Numbered from the stretch's first letter, positions 18,005 to 27,734 are shown. The stretch: 64,000 nucleotides of DNA from Acinetobacter calcoaceticus (GCF_016508255.1 NZ_JADVKT010000001.1:310001-374000), one strand, 5' to 3'. Program-made: numbers and translations. The notes: generated by a model not told the origin, from the letters alone.

Positions 18005-19291
18005 ATGAATATTTTAGTTTTAGGTAGTGGTGGTCGTGAGCATGCTTTAGCATGGAAAATCGCGCAAGATATTAATGTTAATCAAGTTTTTGTCGCACCA
18101 GGTAATGCTGGAACTGCAACAGAAGACAAATGCATTAATGTTCAACTTGATATTTTAGACAACGCTGCAATTATTGCTTTTGCTAAAGAAAATAATGTTG
18201 ATCTTATTATTGTTGGTCCAGAAGCACCATTAGTTAATGGTGTGGTGGATGCTGCACGTGAAGCAGGTTTAAAAATTTGGGGACCTACTCAATATGCAGC
18301 ACAGCTTGAAGGCTCAAAAGCATTTGCTAAACACTTTTTAAAGCGCCACAACATTCCAACTGCTTTCTATGACGTTTTCACTGAAGTAGATACAGCTAAA
18401 GCTTATGTTGAAAAAAATGGTGCGCCAATTGTAATTAAAGCTGATGGTCTTGCTGCTGGTAAAGGCGTAATCGTTGCAATGACCAACGAAGAAGCTTTTG
18501 CAGCAATTGATGACATGCTTGCAGGCAACAAATTTGGTGATGCTGGTTCACGCGTTGTGATTGAACAGTTCCTTGCAGGTGAAGAAGCTTCTTTCATTTG
18601 TATGATTGATGGTAAAAATATTTTACCAATGGCAACTTCACAAGATCACAAACGTATTTTTGAAGGCGATCAAGGCCCTAACACAGGCGGTATGGGTGCC
18701 TACTCTCCTGCTCCGGTTGTAACTTCTGACATTTTCGAACGCGTTATGACTGAAATCATGCGTCCGACTGTTGAAGGTATGGCTGCTGATGGACATGTTT
18801 ACACTGGTTTCTTATATGCTGGCCTAATGATTGATGAACAAGGTCAACCACGTGTGATCGAGTTTAACTGTCGTTTTGGTGACCCAGAAACTCAACCGAT
18901 CATGATGCGTTTAAAATCATCTCTTGTTGAATTGGTAGAAGCCGGTATTGCTGGTAACTTACCAAAAGAAGCTGAATGGGATGACCGCAAGTCAATTGGT
19001 ATTGTTCTCGCAGCAGAAGGCTATCCTGATAGTGTACGCAAAGGCGATGTAATTTCAGGTATCGGACAATCACCTGAAGATACTAAAATTTTCCACGCTG
19101 GCACTGCAACTCGTGAAGATGGTCACATCGTGACTTCTGGTGGTCGGGTTCTTTGTGTAACAGCATTAGGCGATAGCGTTCTTGAAGCACAAATTAATGC
19201 GCTAGAAGTATGCGGACAAGTTAACTTTACGGGCATGCAATATCGTAGTGACATTGGCTATCGCGCAATTGCACGTGAAAAAGCTGAATAA
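18005..19291 (+). CDS. purD: Phosphoribosylamine-glycine ligase (GARS)
   Basis: PurD is the ATP-grasp enzyme that joins phosphoribosylamine and glycine in purine synthesis. The 428-aa protein shows the N-terminal MNILVLGSGGREHALAWK motif and the ATP-grasp loop VIKADGLAAGKGVIVA. The metal-binding block YAGLMIDEQGQPRVIEFNCRFGDPETQ is also present. The length is normal. An AAGGA ribosome site precedes the ATG and a strong terminator follows. Confidence 0.97.
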   Translation: MNILVLGSGGREHALAWKIAQDINVNQVFVAPGNAGTATEDKCINVQLDILDNAAIIAFAKENNVDLIIVGPEAPLVNGVVDAAREAGLKIWGPTQYAAQLEGSKAFAKHFLKRHNIPTAFYDVFTEVDTAKAYVEKNGAPIVIKADGLAAGKGVIVAMTNEEAFAAIDDMLAGNKFGDAGSRVVIEQFLAGEEASFICMIDGKNILPMATSQDHKRIFEGDQGPNTGGMGAYSPAPVVTSDIFERVMTEIMRPTVEGMAADGHVYTGFLYAGLMIDEQGQPRVIEFNCRFGDPETQPIMMRLKSSLVELVEAGIAGNLPKEAEWDDRKSIGIVLAAEGYPDSVRKGDVISGIGQSPEDTKIFHAGTATREDGHIVTSGGRVLCVTALGDSVLEAQINALEVCGQVNFTGMQYRSDIGYRAIAREKAE

Positions 19292-19306
19292 AAAATCTCA
19301 ATTTAT

Positions 19307-19338
19307 AAAAAGCCCTCTTGAATAGAGGGCTTTTTTTA
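19307..19338 (+). terminator. Terminator after purD
   Basis: AGCCCTCT/AGAGGGCT (19311-19318/19324-19331) has a 5-base loop, flanked by an A-run and seven Ts. Confidence 0.92.
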
Positions 19339-19339
19339 T

Positions 19340-19777
19340 TTCAATCTTGCTTATCACAAAAAATTATATAAATCTTAACTTTTATTCAATTCCAATTCAT
19401 AAGATCGAAACATGTCCACTATATTGAATATGTTTTTATTGATATCATTAGTTAAAGCGTTGGAACATTCCACAAAGTTAATGTGCTGTTAAATATCATG
19501 GCATATCGTCTAATTCTGTTAAAGATGATAGTAATTTTTTAACATTCAATACTTTTGAACATCGTTTAAAGACTGATAATACATGATCAAACTGCTGTAA
19601 AAATAGTTTCATCATGTGCAGATCAAAACGTTAAAACAAGTATCTGAAGAATTAGAAAAGAACTAAAAGTTATAACTTTTAGCATTGAAAACTTTGTGAT
19701 GTTGTAACAAAACTCATTCTTTTCTAGTCGAGAGCCAACTTGAACAGTTGATTTCTCTTAATCAGGACTTTTTTTAC
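19340..19777 (+). other. Gene-poor spacer, possible decayed coding remnant
   Basis: More than 400 bases without an intact gene precede metQ. Two short stretches in different frames read like coding sequence: DQTAVKIVSSCADQNVK ending near 19640, and KTLKQVSEELEKN with a stop at 19664-19666. Together they resemble the tail of a phasin-like helical protein broken by frameshifts. A perfect 20-bp palindrome (19663-19682) overlaps the stop. All of this is weak evidence. Confidence 0.25.
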
Positions 19778-20650
19778 ATGAAAAAGCTGATCAGTCTTTT
19801 TTTAAGCGTGTCTGTGCTATTACTTGCAGCCTGTGGTAAACAGCAAAGTGAACCACAAGCCGGGAAAGGTAGTGATTCATCACAACTACAAACTGTAGTT
19901 ATTGCTTCAACTGGCTCTGATGCTGATATCTGGCGTTATATTTCAACTCTACCGGAAACTAAAGCAGCTGGCATTAAGCTTGAAGTGAAAAATTTCACTG
20001 ATTATGTGTCGATGAATACAGCTGTTGCAAATAAAGAAGTTGACTTAAATGCATTCCAATCTTATGCATATTTAGTTGCCTTCAATGCGTCCAACAAAGA
20101 CAAAATTGCGCCAGTTTCTACAACCTATCTTGAACCAATGGGTATTTACTCTAGTAAACATAAAAAAGTAGATGAGCTCCCACAAGGTGCAAGTATTGCT
20201 ATTCCTAACGATGCTGCAAATGAAGCTCGCGCATTATTGTTATTACAAAGTGCAGGCTTAATTAAGCTTAAAGCTGATTTCGACCCAGCTAAAGGCACTC
20301 CAAACGATATTATCGACAACAGTAAAAAAATTGATATCAAACCAATCCAAATGGCGACAGCTGTACGCGTAAAAGATGAAGTTGATGCAATTGTTTTAGG
20401 TAATACTTTAGCAATGGAAGGCGGTTTAAATGTGCTTAAAGATTCTATTTTCTATGAGCCAGTAGACAGCAGCACAAAACTCAACGTAAACATTCTTGCA
20501 ACAGCAGAATCGCGTAAAGATGAACCTACTCTTCAAAAGGTTGGTCAGCTATATCACACTGAAGCTGTGAAAAAATACGTTGAACAACACTTTGGTGGTA
20601 CAAAAGTTGACGTGAATCAGCCAATCAGCTACCTCACAGAAGCTAAATAG
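19778..20650 (+). CDS. metQ: D-methionine-binding lipoprotein MetQ
   Basis: This is the substrate-binding protein of the MetNIQ methionine ABC importer (NlpA family). The 290-aa protein begins MKKLISLFLSVSVLLLAAC, with a lipobox LAAC and the lipidated Cys at 19. An earlier in-frame start at 19748 would add ten residues before the signal peptide, and I reject it. The ATP-binding and permease genes follow. Here the binding protein comes first (Q-N-I), unlike metNIQ of E. coli. An intergenic terminator may make it more abundant than the other two subunits. Confidence 0.92.
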   Translation: MKKLISLFLSVSVLLLAACGKQQSEPQAGKGSDSSQLQTVVIASTGSDADIWRYISTLPETKAAGIKLEVKNFTDYVSMNTAVANKEVDLNAFQSYAYLVAFNASNKDKIAPVSTTYLEPMGIYSSKHKKVDELPQGASIAIPNDAANEARALLLLQSAGLIKLKADFDPAKGTPNDIIDNSKKIDIKPIQMATAVRVKDEVDAIVLGNTLAMEGGLNVLKDSIFYEPVDSSTKLNVNILATAESRKDEPTLQKVGQLYHTEAVKKYVEQHFGGTKVDVNQPISYLTEAK

Positions 20651-20671
20651 TAATATAATACCCGCAACGCG

Positions 20672-20704
20672 AAACAGGCAAAGTCTCTTTGCCTGTTTTT
20701 TCTT
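20672..20704 (+). terminator. Terminator or attenuator between metQ and metN
   Basis: AAACAGGCAAAG/CTTTGCCTGTTT (20672-20683/20687-20698) has a TCT loop and a T-run to 20704. It lies inside the transporter cluster, which would favour MetQ over MetNI through partial read-through. Confidence 0.88.
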
Positions 20705-20726
20705 TTCAGCATAGTTTTTTGACGAC

Positions 20727-21752
20727 ATGATTCAATTTAAAAACATTTCAAAGCACTATCAGCTTAAAGGCCAAACCATACGCGCACTGGACCAAATTAA
20801 TTTGGAAATTCCAGAAGGTAGTATCTTTGGTATCATTGGTTATAGTGGTGCAGGTAAAAGTACTTTAATCCGCCTGATTAACTTACTTGAACGACCAAAT
20901 GAAGGTCAGGTTATCATTAATCAAAAGGACTTCACTGCTTTGGATGCGCGTTCATTACGTCAGGAACGTGCAAATATTGGTATGATTTTTCAGCACTTCA
21001 ATTTGTTACAAACCAAGACGGTTGCTGAAAATATTGAAATGCCAATGCGCCTACTGAATTACAATAAGGTAGAACGTGAAAAGCGCTTGAATGAGTTATT
21101 GGAGTTCATTGACCTTAAGCATAAAAAAGATGCTTACCCAGATGAACTTTCTGGCGGCCAAAAGCAACGTGTCGGTATTGCCCGTGCTTTGGCAAATCAT
21201 CCAAAAATTCTTTTGTGTGATGAAGCAACCTCTGCCCTAGACCCGCAAACAACCAAGTCAGTTTTAGAGCTACTAAAGAAAATCAATCAAGAGCAAAAAA
21301 TCACGATTGTGATGGTGACCCATGAAATGGATGTCATTGAAACTGTCTGTGATCATGTGGCTGTGATGGAAGCAGGTAAAGTCATTGAACAAGGTTCAAC
21401 GATTGATATCTTTAGTAAACCTCAACATCCGACAACTAAAAACTTCATTCAAACTGTTTTACATCAACAGTTGCCTGTGAATATTTTAAATCAGCTCGAA
21501 AACCAGCATCATCATAGTATTTACTGTTTGCAGTTTTTAGGGCGTTCTGCTCAAGAACCTGTAATTCAGTCACTGATTAAACAATTCGATATTAGCTTAA
21601 ATATCTTATTTGCTAACATGACTGAAATTAATGGCACAGTCATTGGTCAAATGTTTGTGCAGCTTCTAGGTGATCCTCAGCTAATTAAACAGGCTATTGA
21701 GTTTTTGGAGCAAAATGAAGTAGGTGTGGTTCAATCAGGAGATCAAGTATGA
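20727..21752 (+). CDS. metN: Methionine importer ATP-binding protein MetN
   Basis: This is the ATPase of the methionine ABC importer. The 341-aa protein has Walker A GYSGAGKS at residues 37-44, a Q-loop (IFQHFNLL), the signature LSGGQKQRVGIARAL near 142, and Walker B (ILLCDEATSALDPQT). The extension beyond residue 260 is the C-terminal NIL/ACT-like regulatory domain that lets methionine inhibit transport. Its stop overlaps the metI start by four bases (ATGA). Confidence 0.95.
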   Translation: MIQFKNISKHYQLKGQTIRALDQINLEIPEGSIFGIIGYSGAGKSTLIRLINLLERPNEGQVIINQKDFTALDARSLRQERANIGMIFQHFNLLQTKTVAENIEMPMRLLNYNKVEREKRLNELLEFIDLKHKKDAYPDELSGGQKQRVGIARALANHPKILLCDEATSALDPQTTKSVLELLKKINQEQKITIVMVTHEMDVIETVCDHVAVMEAGKVIEQGSTIDIFSKPQHPTTKNFIQTVLHQQLPVNILNQLENQHHHSIYCLQFLGRSAQEPVIQSLIKQFDISLNILFANMTEINGTVIGQMFVQLLGDPQLIKQAIEFLEQNEVGVVQSGDQV

Positions 21753-22444
21753 GAGATTTTATCGTACAGTGGTTAACTGAACTTACTCAACCTTTCTGGC
21801 ACAGTTCTCTTTCTATTGATCAGTTCGTTACCGCTTTGCAAGAAACCTTTCATATGGTTTTCTTCGCACTTTTGTTTGGTGGTATCTGGGGGTTTATTCA
21901 GGGAATTATTTTATTAGTTACCCGCCCAGAAGGCATTTTACCCAATAAAGTGATTTATCATTTACTTAATCCAATTGTAAATGCTTTACGCTCTCTTCCT
22001 TTTATTATTTTACTTATTGCAGTGATTCCTCTTACTAAGTTATTAGTAGGTACTTCAATTGGTACGTGGGCAGCTATTGTTCCATTGACTATTTATGTTG
22101 GCCCTTATATGGGACGTCTGATTGAAACTTCATTGCTTGAAGTAAATGAAGGAATTATTGAATCTGCTCAAGCGATGGGTGCTACACCTTGGCAAATTAT
22201 CTCCCGCTTTATTTTGCCTGAAGCACGCAGTTCACTCATTTTAAACCTTACGACAGCTACAATCAGCCTTATTGGTGCAACTGCCATGGCGGGTGCAGTT
22301 GGCGCAGGTGGTATTGGTGATTTAGCAATTTCTTATGGTTATCAACGTTTTGATACAAGCGTTGTAATTTTAACAGTAATTGTCCTATTACTATTGGTAC
22401 AGATTGTACAGACGCTAGGGAACTGGCTCGCGAAGGTACGTTAA
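21749..22444 (+). CDS. metI: Methionine importer permease MetI
   Basis: This is the membrane channel subunit of the methionine importer. The 231-aa protein has five hydrophobic helices. The cytoplasmic EAA loop that docks on MetN is present (EVNEGIIESAQAMGATPWQI). It is translationally coupled to metN through a four-base overlap. A terminator follows. Confidence 0.95.
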   Translation: MRDFIVQWLTELTQPFWHSSLSIDQFVTALQETFHMVFFALLFGGIWGFIQGIILLVTRPEGILPNKVIYHLLNPIVNALRSLPFIILLIAVIPLTKLLVGTSIGTWAAIVPLTIYVGPYMGRLIETSLLEVNEGIIESAQAMGATPWQIISRFILPEARSSLILNLTTATISLIGATAMAGAVGAGGIGDLAISYGYQRFDTSVVILTVIVLLLLVQIVQTLGNWLAKVR

Positions 22445-22455
22445 GTCATCCATAT

Positions 22456-22487
22456 AAAAAAAGCTCTCTTTATAGGGGGCTTTTTTT
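22456..22487 (+). terminator. Terminator after metI
   Basis: AAGCTCTCT/AGGGGGCTT (22461-22469/22474-22482) forms nine pairs, two of them G-T, flanked by an A-run and Ts. Confidence 0.85.
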
Positions 22488-22604
22488 GTTTTATAGAGTC
22501 CTTTTCTTAAAGACAGTTGAGTGCGTGGCTCAATACCATTTTCTGGTATTATCAGAAGTAGTCATTATTCATTTACTTTTTGGATTTAGTTTCAGGATAA
22601 AACA

Positions 22605-23336
22605 ATGCGTTATAGAATTCATTTTATTGATGTACAGAATGCCCTCCAAAACTATATCTGGATTTTAGAAGATACTGAAACTCAAGAAGCTGTTGCAGTC
22701 GACCCAACAGAAGCAGAACTGGTAACTCAATTTTGTCAGAATCATCAGTTAAATTTAAAACAAATCTGGCTTACACATTGGCATAAAGATCACATAGGTG
22801 GTGTTGCTGATTTAACGGCTGCCCAAAATCTTACTGTGTATGGTCCACGTGATGAACTCACAAAAATTCCGGGAATTACTAACCCCTTACAACATGACGA
22901 TCATCTAAAATTTAATGATTTGAAAATAGAGATTATTGCAACCCCAGGTCATACCTTAGGACACATCGTATATTTTATTGAAGAATTAGAAGCTGTATTT
23001 TGTGGCGATACTTTATTTGCAATGGGATGTGGTCGATTATTTGAAGGCACAGCCGAACAAATGTATCACTCCCTGAGCCGTCTAGCAGCATTACCAACCC
23101 ACACAAAAGTTTATTGCACACATGAATACACGCTTTCAAATGCTGAATTCGCCTTAACAGTAGAACCACATAACCATGCTTTGTCAGAGCGAGCTGAAGA
23201 AGTCCGCGAGTTACGTAAACAAAGATTAATTACATTACCCAGCACTATTGAACTTGAATTAGCAACCAACCCCTTTCTTCGCGCAGAAAGTGTTGAAGAA
23301 TTCGCCCACTTACGTGCTCTTAAAGATAATTTCTAA
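22605..23336 (+). CDS. gloB: Hydroxyacylglutathione hydrolase (glyoxalase II)
   Basis: This metallo-beta-lactamase-fold hydrolase splits S-D-lactoylglutathione in methylglyoxal detoxification. The 243-aa protein has the two-metal motif THWHKDH (H58, H60, D62, H63), further ligands in TPGHTLGH (near 110) and FCGDTLF (near 131), and CTHEYT near 168. A glyoxalase II C-terminal domain (SERAEEVRELRKQR) follows. The length fits. It is a single-gene unit with its own terminator. Confidence 0.93.
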   Translation: MRYRIHFIDVQNALQNYIWILEDTETQEAVAVDPTEAELVTQFCQNHQLNLKQIWLTHWHKDHIGGVADLTAAQNLTVYGPRDELTKIPGITNPLQHDDHLKFNDLKIEIIATPGHTLGHIVYFIEELEAVFCGDTLFAMGCGRLFEGTAEQMYHSLSRLAALPTHTKVYCTHEYTLSNAEFALTVEPHNHALSERAEEVRELRKQRLITLPSTIELELATNPFLRAESVEEFAHLRALKDNF

Positions 23337-23353
23337 AATTAAGCTTTCAAAAG

Positions 23354-23388
23354 AAGATACAGTTTTATTTTAAGAACTGTATCTTTTT
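23354..23388 (+). terminator. Terminator after gloB
   Basis: AAGATACAGTT/AACTGTATCTT (23354-23364/23375-23385) has a 10-base loop followed by TTT. Confidence 0.8.
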
Positions 23389-23693
23389 GCCTATTACCTG
23401 TTGCCTGTAATTATTTTTTACATTTACTCGATTCTTATTTATCCATTATTTTAAATAATATTATCGAATTTTTAATTTTTTTAAATACTCACATAAACAG
23501 CACTATAAATAAAAAATTATTATTTTTTAGTTACATAACACATTCACAATTTTATAAAAATGAAATCTTTCTTTTCTTTATCTTACTTATTTTACAAGTT
23601 GCAAAATAAAACAAAGTTTTCCCCCTTTAAAAAATCTAATTAAAACCCTATTAATAAATAAGATGTAATGCCACGGATAGAAGGAGTTCTCAC
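23389..23693. other. AT-rich spacer upstream of a small gene
   Basis: About 300 bases of very AT-rich DNA carry no gene. It probably holds the promoter of the following small gene, but no single -35/-10 pair stands out. AAGGAG at 23681-23686 is the ribosome site for the GTG at 23694. Confidence 0.4.
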
Positions 23694-23897
23694 GTGAAAA
23701 AGGTTGTTAAAGCTAAAAATTTAATTGCGTTTCGTATTTGGTTAGAAAAGTTAGGATATTCGGTTAAAAACCTTGCCGACGGGAAAGGTTTTACTTTTAG
23801 TTTTAAAAAAGAATATGGTTTGGTGACCTGTGATTTAGCAGGCAATTCATTAGCTATGCAATTAGGTGAAGAGTTTGAAGATCACTTAAAAGCATAA
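23694..23897 (+). CDS. Small hypothetical protein (67 aa)
   Basis: The gene starts with GTG at 23694 behind a good AAGGAG ribosome site. The 67-aa basic-then-acidic protein (MKKVVKAKNLIAFRIWLEKL, later EYGLVTCDLAGNSLAMQLGEEF) has no signal peptide or membrane segment. It reads as a compact alpha/beta domain. I do not recognise a family. The ribosome site, reasonable codon use and downstream terminator argue that it is expressed. Confidence 0.65.
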   Translation: MKKVVKAKNLIAFRIWLEKLGYSVKNLADGKGFTFSFKKEYGLVTCDLAGNSLAMQLGEEFEDHLKA

Positions 23898-24003
23898 TTT
23901 TTTCGCGACTTGATTTGAATTACGGTATTGTCTTTCTTGAAAGATAAGTAGTGTTGCAGAACTTTAGAATGGCTTAATTAGTATATATTTTTTAGATATT
24001 AAA

Positions 24004-24062
24004 CAAAAAAATCTGTAGCAGGGCTACTCTCCCAAATTGCCCTTAGCTACAGATTTTTTTTG
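24004..24062. terminator. Bidirectional terminator between the 67-aa gene and dctA
   Basis: ATCTGTAGC/GCTACAGAT (24011-24019/24045-24053) encloses a second stem GGGC/GCCC. A-runs on the left and Ts on the right let it serve both convergent genes. Confidence 0.88.
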
Positions 24063-24067
24063 CAAGG

Positions 24068-25366
24068 TTAATCTGCTTTGTGGTTCTTTAATGCTTTATC
24101 AAGAAGATCTTTATCTAAAGCCTTATCCCAACGTGCCACAACAATTGTTGCACATGCATTACCTACTAGATTTGTTAAAGCACGGCACTCTGACATAAAA
24201 CGGTCAATACCAAGAATTAAAGCCATACCTGCGACAGGAACAGCTGGTACAACTGATAAAGTTGCAGCTAGAGTAATAAAACCTGCACCAGTCACCCCTG
24301 CTGCACCTTTAGAACTTACCATCGCAACTAAAAGTAAAGCAAATTGTTCACTAATTGATAAATCTACATTACAGGCTTGCGCAATAAACAGAGCTGCCAT
24401 AGTCATATAGATATTTGTACCATCAAGGTTAAATGAATAACCCGTTGGAATAACCAAGCCTACAACTGATTTTTCACAACCCGCTTTTTGCATTTTGTCC
24501 ATTAAAGATGGCAAAGCTGCTTCAGAAGAACTTGTACCTAAAACCAACCAAAGCTCATCTTTGATATAGCGAACTAAATCAATAATTGAAAAGCCATTGT
24601 AACGAGCCACAGCACCCAAAACGATTAAAACGAATAATATAGCCGTGATATAGAACGTCATGATCAACAGCAATAAATTACCAATTGATTGAATACCATA
24701 CGCACCGATCGTGAAAGCCATCGCACCAAAAGCACCGATTGGGGCAAGCTTCATTAACATACCAACCAGGTAGAAAACTGGAGCAGTTAAGTTGTTTAAG
24801 AAATCAGTAATTGGACGTGCTCGGTCACCCAAAGCAGCCAAAGAAATACCAAATAGTACAGCGACAAATAATACCTGCAAAATCTCGCCACCTGCCAGAG
24901 GACTGACCAAGGTTTGCGGGATAATATTCATGAAAAAGTCAGTAATATTAGTGGCATGAGCTTTCTCAACGTAAGTATTTACCTTATCGCTGACTAAGGT
25001 CGCTGGGTCAATGTTTAGACCTTTACCCGGTTGGATAATATTTGCCACAATCATACCAACCACAAGTGCAAGACTTGAGAAAGTAATGAAATACAGCATT
25101 GCTTTACCAGTCACACGCCCAACCCGACTCATGTTCGTCATGCTGGCAATACCGGTGACCACAGTCAAAAAGATTACGGGAGCAATAATCATTTTGACGA
25201 TCTTGATGAATGCATCACCAAGCGGTTTCAAGCTCTGCCCAAGTTCAGGGTAAAAATGACCAATTAAAACGCCTAAAATAATTGCAAAAATGACCTGTAC
25301 ATACAAAATTTGGTGAAACTTCTGTTTTTTCTGTACCGTTTCTTGGTCAAGGGTATTGAAATCCAT
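24068..25366 (-). CDS. dctA: C4-dicarboxylate:cation symporter DctA
   Basis: This inner-membrane symporter takes up succinate, fumarate and malate with cations. The 432-aa protein belongs to the DAACS (SLC1-like) family: eight helices, a serine-rich re-entrant loop ([16 protein letters not shown]) and the binding-site segment [15 protein letters not shown]. The block [20 protein letters not shown] near residue 215 is typical of DctA rather than GltP. It is monocistronic with a shared terminator. Confidence 0.9.
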   Translation of the reverse strand: MDFNTLDQETVQKKQKFHQILYVQVIFAIILGVLIGHFYPELGQSLKPLGDAFIKIVKMIIAPVIFLTVVTGIASMTNMSRVGRVTGKAMLYFITFSSLALVVGMIVANIIQPGKGLNIDPATLVSDKVNTYVEKAHATNITDFFMNIIPQTLVSPLAGGEILQVLFVAVLFGISLAALGDRARPITDFLNNLTAPVFYLVGMLMKLAPIGAFGAMAFTIGAYGIQSIGNLLLLIMTFYITAILFVLIVLGAVARYNGFSIIDLVRYIKDELWLVLGTSSSEAALPSLMDKMQKAGCEKSVVGLVIPTGYSFNLDGTNIYMTMAALFIAQACNVDLSISEQFALLLVAMVSSKGAAGVTGAGFITLAATLSVVPAVPVAGMALILGIDRFMSECRALTNLVGNACATIVVARWDKALDKDLLDKALKNHKAD

Positions 25367-25830
25367 TATCTAAATACCTTTTCGGTGGGGATAAAAAAAT
25401 AAAATATAAAGCGAGCACCACAAGCTGCTTTAACAAGGGAAAGCCATTGTAAAGAATAAAAAACACCCTGTGTTATAAATTTAAAAAATGTAAAATTCAA
25501 AAATCATGCATTAATTTGTATAGAATCCATTTTATTTTTATATTTAAAAAATCAGAAAAATAGTTAATTTTACTAATAACCTATTATTTATATTAAAATT
25601 TTATATCACAAAGAGTATTAAAACTCACCTTAAGAACTTATTTTACAGACCTGACACCATCATTCACAAAATAAATGATTTTAATATAAACATATTAATT
25701 ATAAATTATGAGAATTTAGTTTAAAAATAATAAGTAAAATTGATATAAGTGAATTCTGATGCTATAAGAATTAAATTTTTCACGCTTTGTTTTTAAATTT
25801 GACCTTCTGTCTCTGTCATTTAACTCAATT
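25367..25830. other. AT-rich dctA upstream region
   Basis: The 464 bases between dctA and a TetR gene are strongly AT-rich. No open frame with a start was found. The region must hold the dctA promoter. I see no clear sigma-54 or catabolite-control site. Confidence 0.4.
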
Positions 25831-26394
25831 TTAGGTGTGCTTTTTAAACAGCTGTTTTAGCAAACTATGCACATAGCTTACAGATAAATCGCGATCGGTA
25901 AATAAAATTCGAAATAACATTGGCGCAATAACTGCTTCAATAATTTCTTGATTTTCAATCGTGGATTCATTACGCGATTTAGCTCTTTCTTGGATAATAT
26001 CAAGTTGCTGAATAATTAAAGTTTCACATTTTCTAGCATTTGAAGAATCTGCTGCATATAGCACATCACGTAACAATAGCTGCCCTACCTCAGAAGAATA
26101 TTCTTCAAAGTACTGTTCAATCCATGCGGTCACATCAAGTTGGAATGAACCTAAATCTTTAGGTTCCATATCTGGTTTAAGTTCATTAAGTGCAACATCT
26201 GAAAATAATTGACTAATATCTCCCCAACGACGATAAATTGTTGAAGGTGTTACCCCAGCTTGATTAGCAATTAACGGTATTGTAATTTGGCTTTGATCAA
26301 ATGTTTTTTGCAGCTCTTTTACAGCTTGGTGTACAGCGGTCTGAATTCTTTCACTGCGACCACCCGGACGTAATCCAGTAACAACTTTTACCAT
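25831..26394 (-). CDS. TetR/AcrR family regulator
   Basis: The 187-aa protein has an N-terminal helix-turn-helix (about residues 15-62, ITIPLIANQAGVTPSTIYRRWG) and a variable C-terminal ligand domain of the type often annotated TetR_C_16-like. It is divergent from an MFS exporter across 137 bases. Two matched palindromes lie in that gap, so it probably represses the exporter and itself. Confidence 0.9.
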   Translation of the reverse strand: MVKVVTGLRPGGRSERIQTAVHQAVKELQKTFDQSQITIPLIANQAGVTPSTIYRRWGDISQLFSDVALNELKPDMEPKDLGSFQLDVTAWIEQYFEEYSSEVGQLLLRDVLYAADSSNARKCETLIIQQLDIIQERAKSRNESTIENQEIIEAVIAPMLFRILFTDRDLSVSYVHSLLKQLFKKHT

Positions 26395-26452
26395 TAATTT
26401 GCTCTACTTAAATTTAAAACCAATTCAAAAACATTATTTATATATACAAAAT

Positions 26453-26517
26453 ACACTAAAGCTAATTCTTTGCTTTAGTGTGAAAATAATGTATAAAAGC
26501 TAAATATTCGCTTTTAT
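26453..26517. promoter_or_regulatory. Two tandem palindromic operators for the TetR/MFS pair
   Basis: Site 1 is ACACTAAAGC-N9-GCTTTAGTGT (26453-26481) with perfect 10-bp arms. Site 2 is ATAAAAGC-N9-GCTTTTAT (26493-26517) with perfect 8-bp arms. Both share AAAGC-TAA/GCTTT cores and a 9-base spacer, and their centres lie 38 bases apart. The repeated design between divergent genes suggests binding sites for the adjacent TetR protein. Confidence 0.65.
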
Positions 26518-26531
26518 GTTATGCATCTCTT

Positions 26532-27734
26532 ATGAACAATTCAAGTTTAAAACATTCCAAACCCGTTTTTAAATTAGGTTCAGCAGCTGCTTTAACTTTA
26601 AATACCATTACATTGATGACATTTATGGCGGCTTCTAGCGCCCCTACACCTCTATATCGTCTATATCAGCAAGCATGGCAATTCTCGCCTGTTACGTTGA
26701 CTTTAATTTTTGCCACTTATGCTTTTACTTTACTTGCATCGTTACTCATTATTGGCTCTCTTTCAGACTACATCGGGCGTCGCCCTGTCATCATTTCAGC
26801 AATTTTTCTCCAAATTGTTGCGATGAGTTTTTTTCTTTTTGCCTCAGATGTTTCTATGTTATTTATTGCACGCGGTCTACAAGGTATCGCGACAGGACTT
26901 GCAGTTTCCTCAATAGGAGCTGCAATTTTAGATTTCAGTAAACATCAGGGTTCCTTAATTAATAGTATTGCTCCCATGGTAGGGATGGCTGTAGGTATTT
27001 TTATTACTTGCGTTATTTTGCAATTTTCATCTCAGCCCCTACAGCTTGTTTTCGAGTTTTTATGCGTCTTTTTCTTATGTGAACTCCTTTTAAGCTTTCT
27101 TAGCCCTGAAACTGCACAAAAAAGATCTGGTGCACTAGCCTCTTTAAAACCCAATATGGCTATTCCCCATCAAGCAAGGAGCGCGCTATTAAGTATTAGT
27201 CCTATTAACATTGCACTTTGGATGGTGAGCGGGTTTTTCTTGTCGCTTATGCCTTCTTTACTCGCAAAGATTTTCCAAACATCTTCTGCATGGTTAAACG
27301 GGATTATGTTTATGGCTCTCGCTCTCTCAGGAGCTGCCGGTATTTTAACCCTTAGAAAATCTACAAATTTTCGTATTTTGCTGACCGGTACCTTATCAAT
27401 CATTATTGGTGCAGCAATTTTATTTTTAGCAGTCAACTTTACCAGTGCTGTTACCTTGTTCGTGGGCTCTATTATTACTGGGGTCGGTTTCGGTACAGCT
27501 TTTATGGGAGCTATTCGTACAGTCATGCCTCTTGCTTTGCCCGAAGAACGTGCAGGCTTAATGGCTGCATTCTTTGTTGAAAGTTATCTAGCATTTAGTA
27601 TTCCGGCAATTCTTGCAGGCTATTTTGTGAGTAAAATCGGACTTATGAACAGTGCTAATATTTATATGAGTTTAATTATTGGCCTAGCTCTTGTTGCACT
27701 TGTTATGATTTTTAAAAATATTAAAAGTAAATAA
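26532..27734 (+). CDS. MFS transporter, drug-efflux type
   Basis: The 400-aa, 12-helix major facilitator protein sits in the inner membrane. The MFS motif A loop is present between helices 2 and 3 (GSLSDYIGRRP). A further conserved GxxxG-rich segment, RGLQGIATGLAVSSIGAAI, follows in helix 4. Length and layout are those of proton-driven exporters. The divergent TetR gene suggests control by an exported compound. The substrate cannot be told from sequence. Confidence 0.88.
   Translation: MNNSSLKHSKPVFKLGSAAALTLNTITLMTFMAASSAPTPLYRLYQQAWQFSPVTLTLIFATYAFTLLASLLIIGSLSDYIGRRPVIISAIFLQIVAMSFFLFASDVSMLFIARGLQGIATGLAVSSIGAAILDFSKHQGSLINSIAPMVGMAVGIFITCVILQFSSQPLQLVFEFLCVFFLCELLLSFLSPETAQKRSGALASLKPNMAIPHQARSALLSISPINIALWMVSGFFLSLMPSLLAKIFQTSSAWLNGIMFMALALSGAAGILTLRKSTNFRILLTGTLSIIIGAAILFLAVNFTSAVTLFVGSIITGVGFGTAFMGAIRTVMPLALPEERAGLMAAFFVESYLAFSIPAILAGYFVSKIGLMNSANIYMSLIIGLALVALVMIFKNIKSK

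Noticed and set aside
20651..20726. SAM or methionine riboswitch in the met transporter region
   Set aside because: Neither this gap nor the metQ upstream region shows a SAM-riboswitch-like fold. The stem here is a plain terminator.
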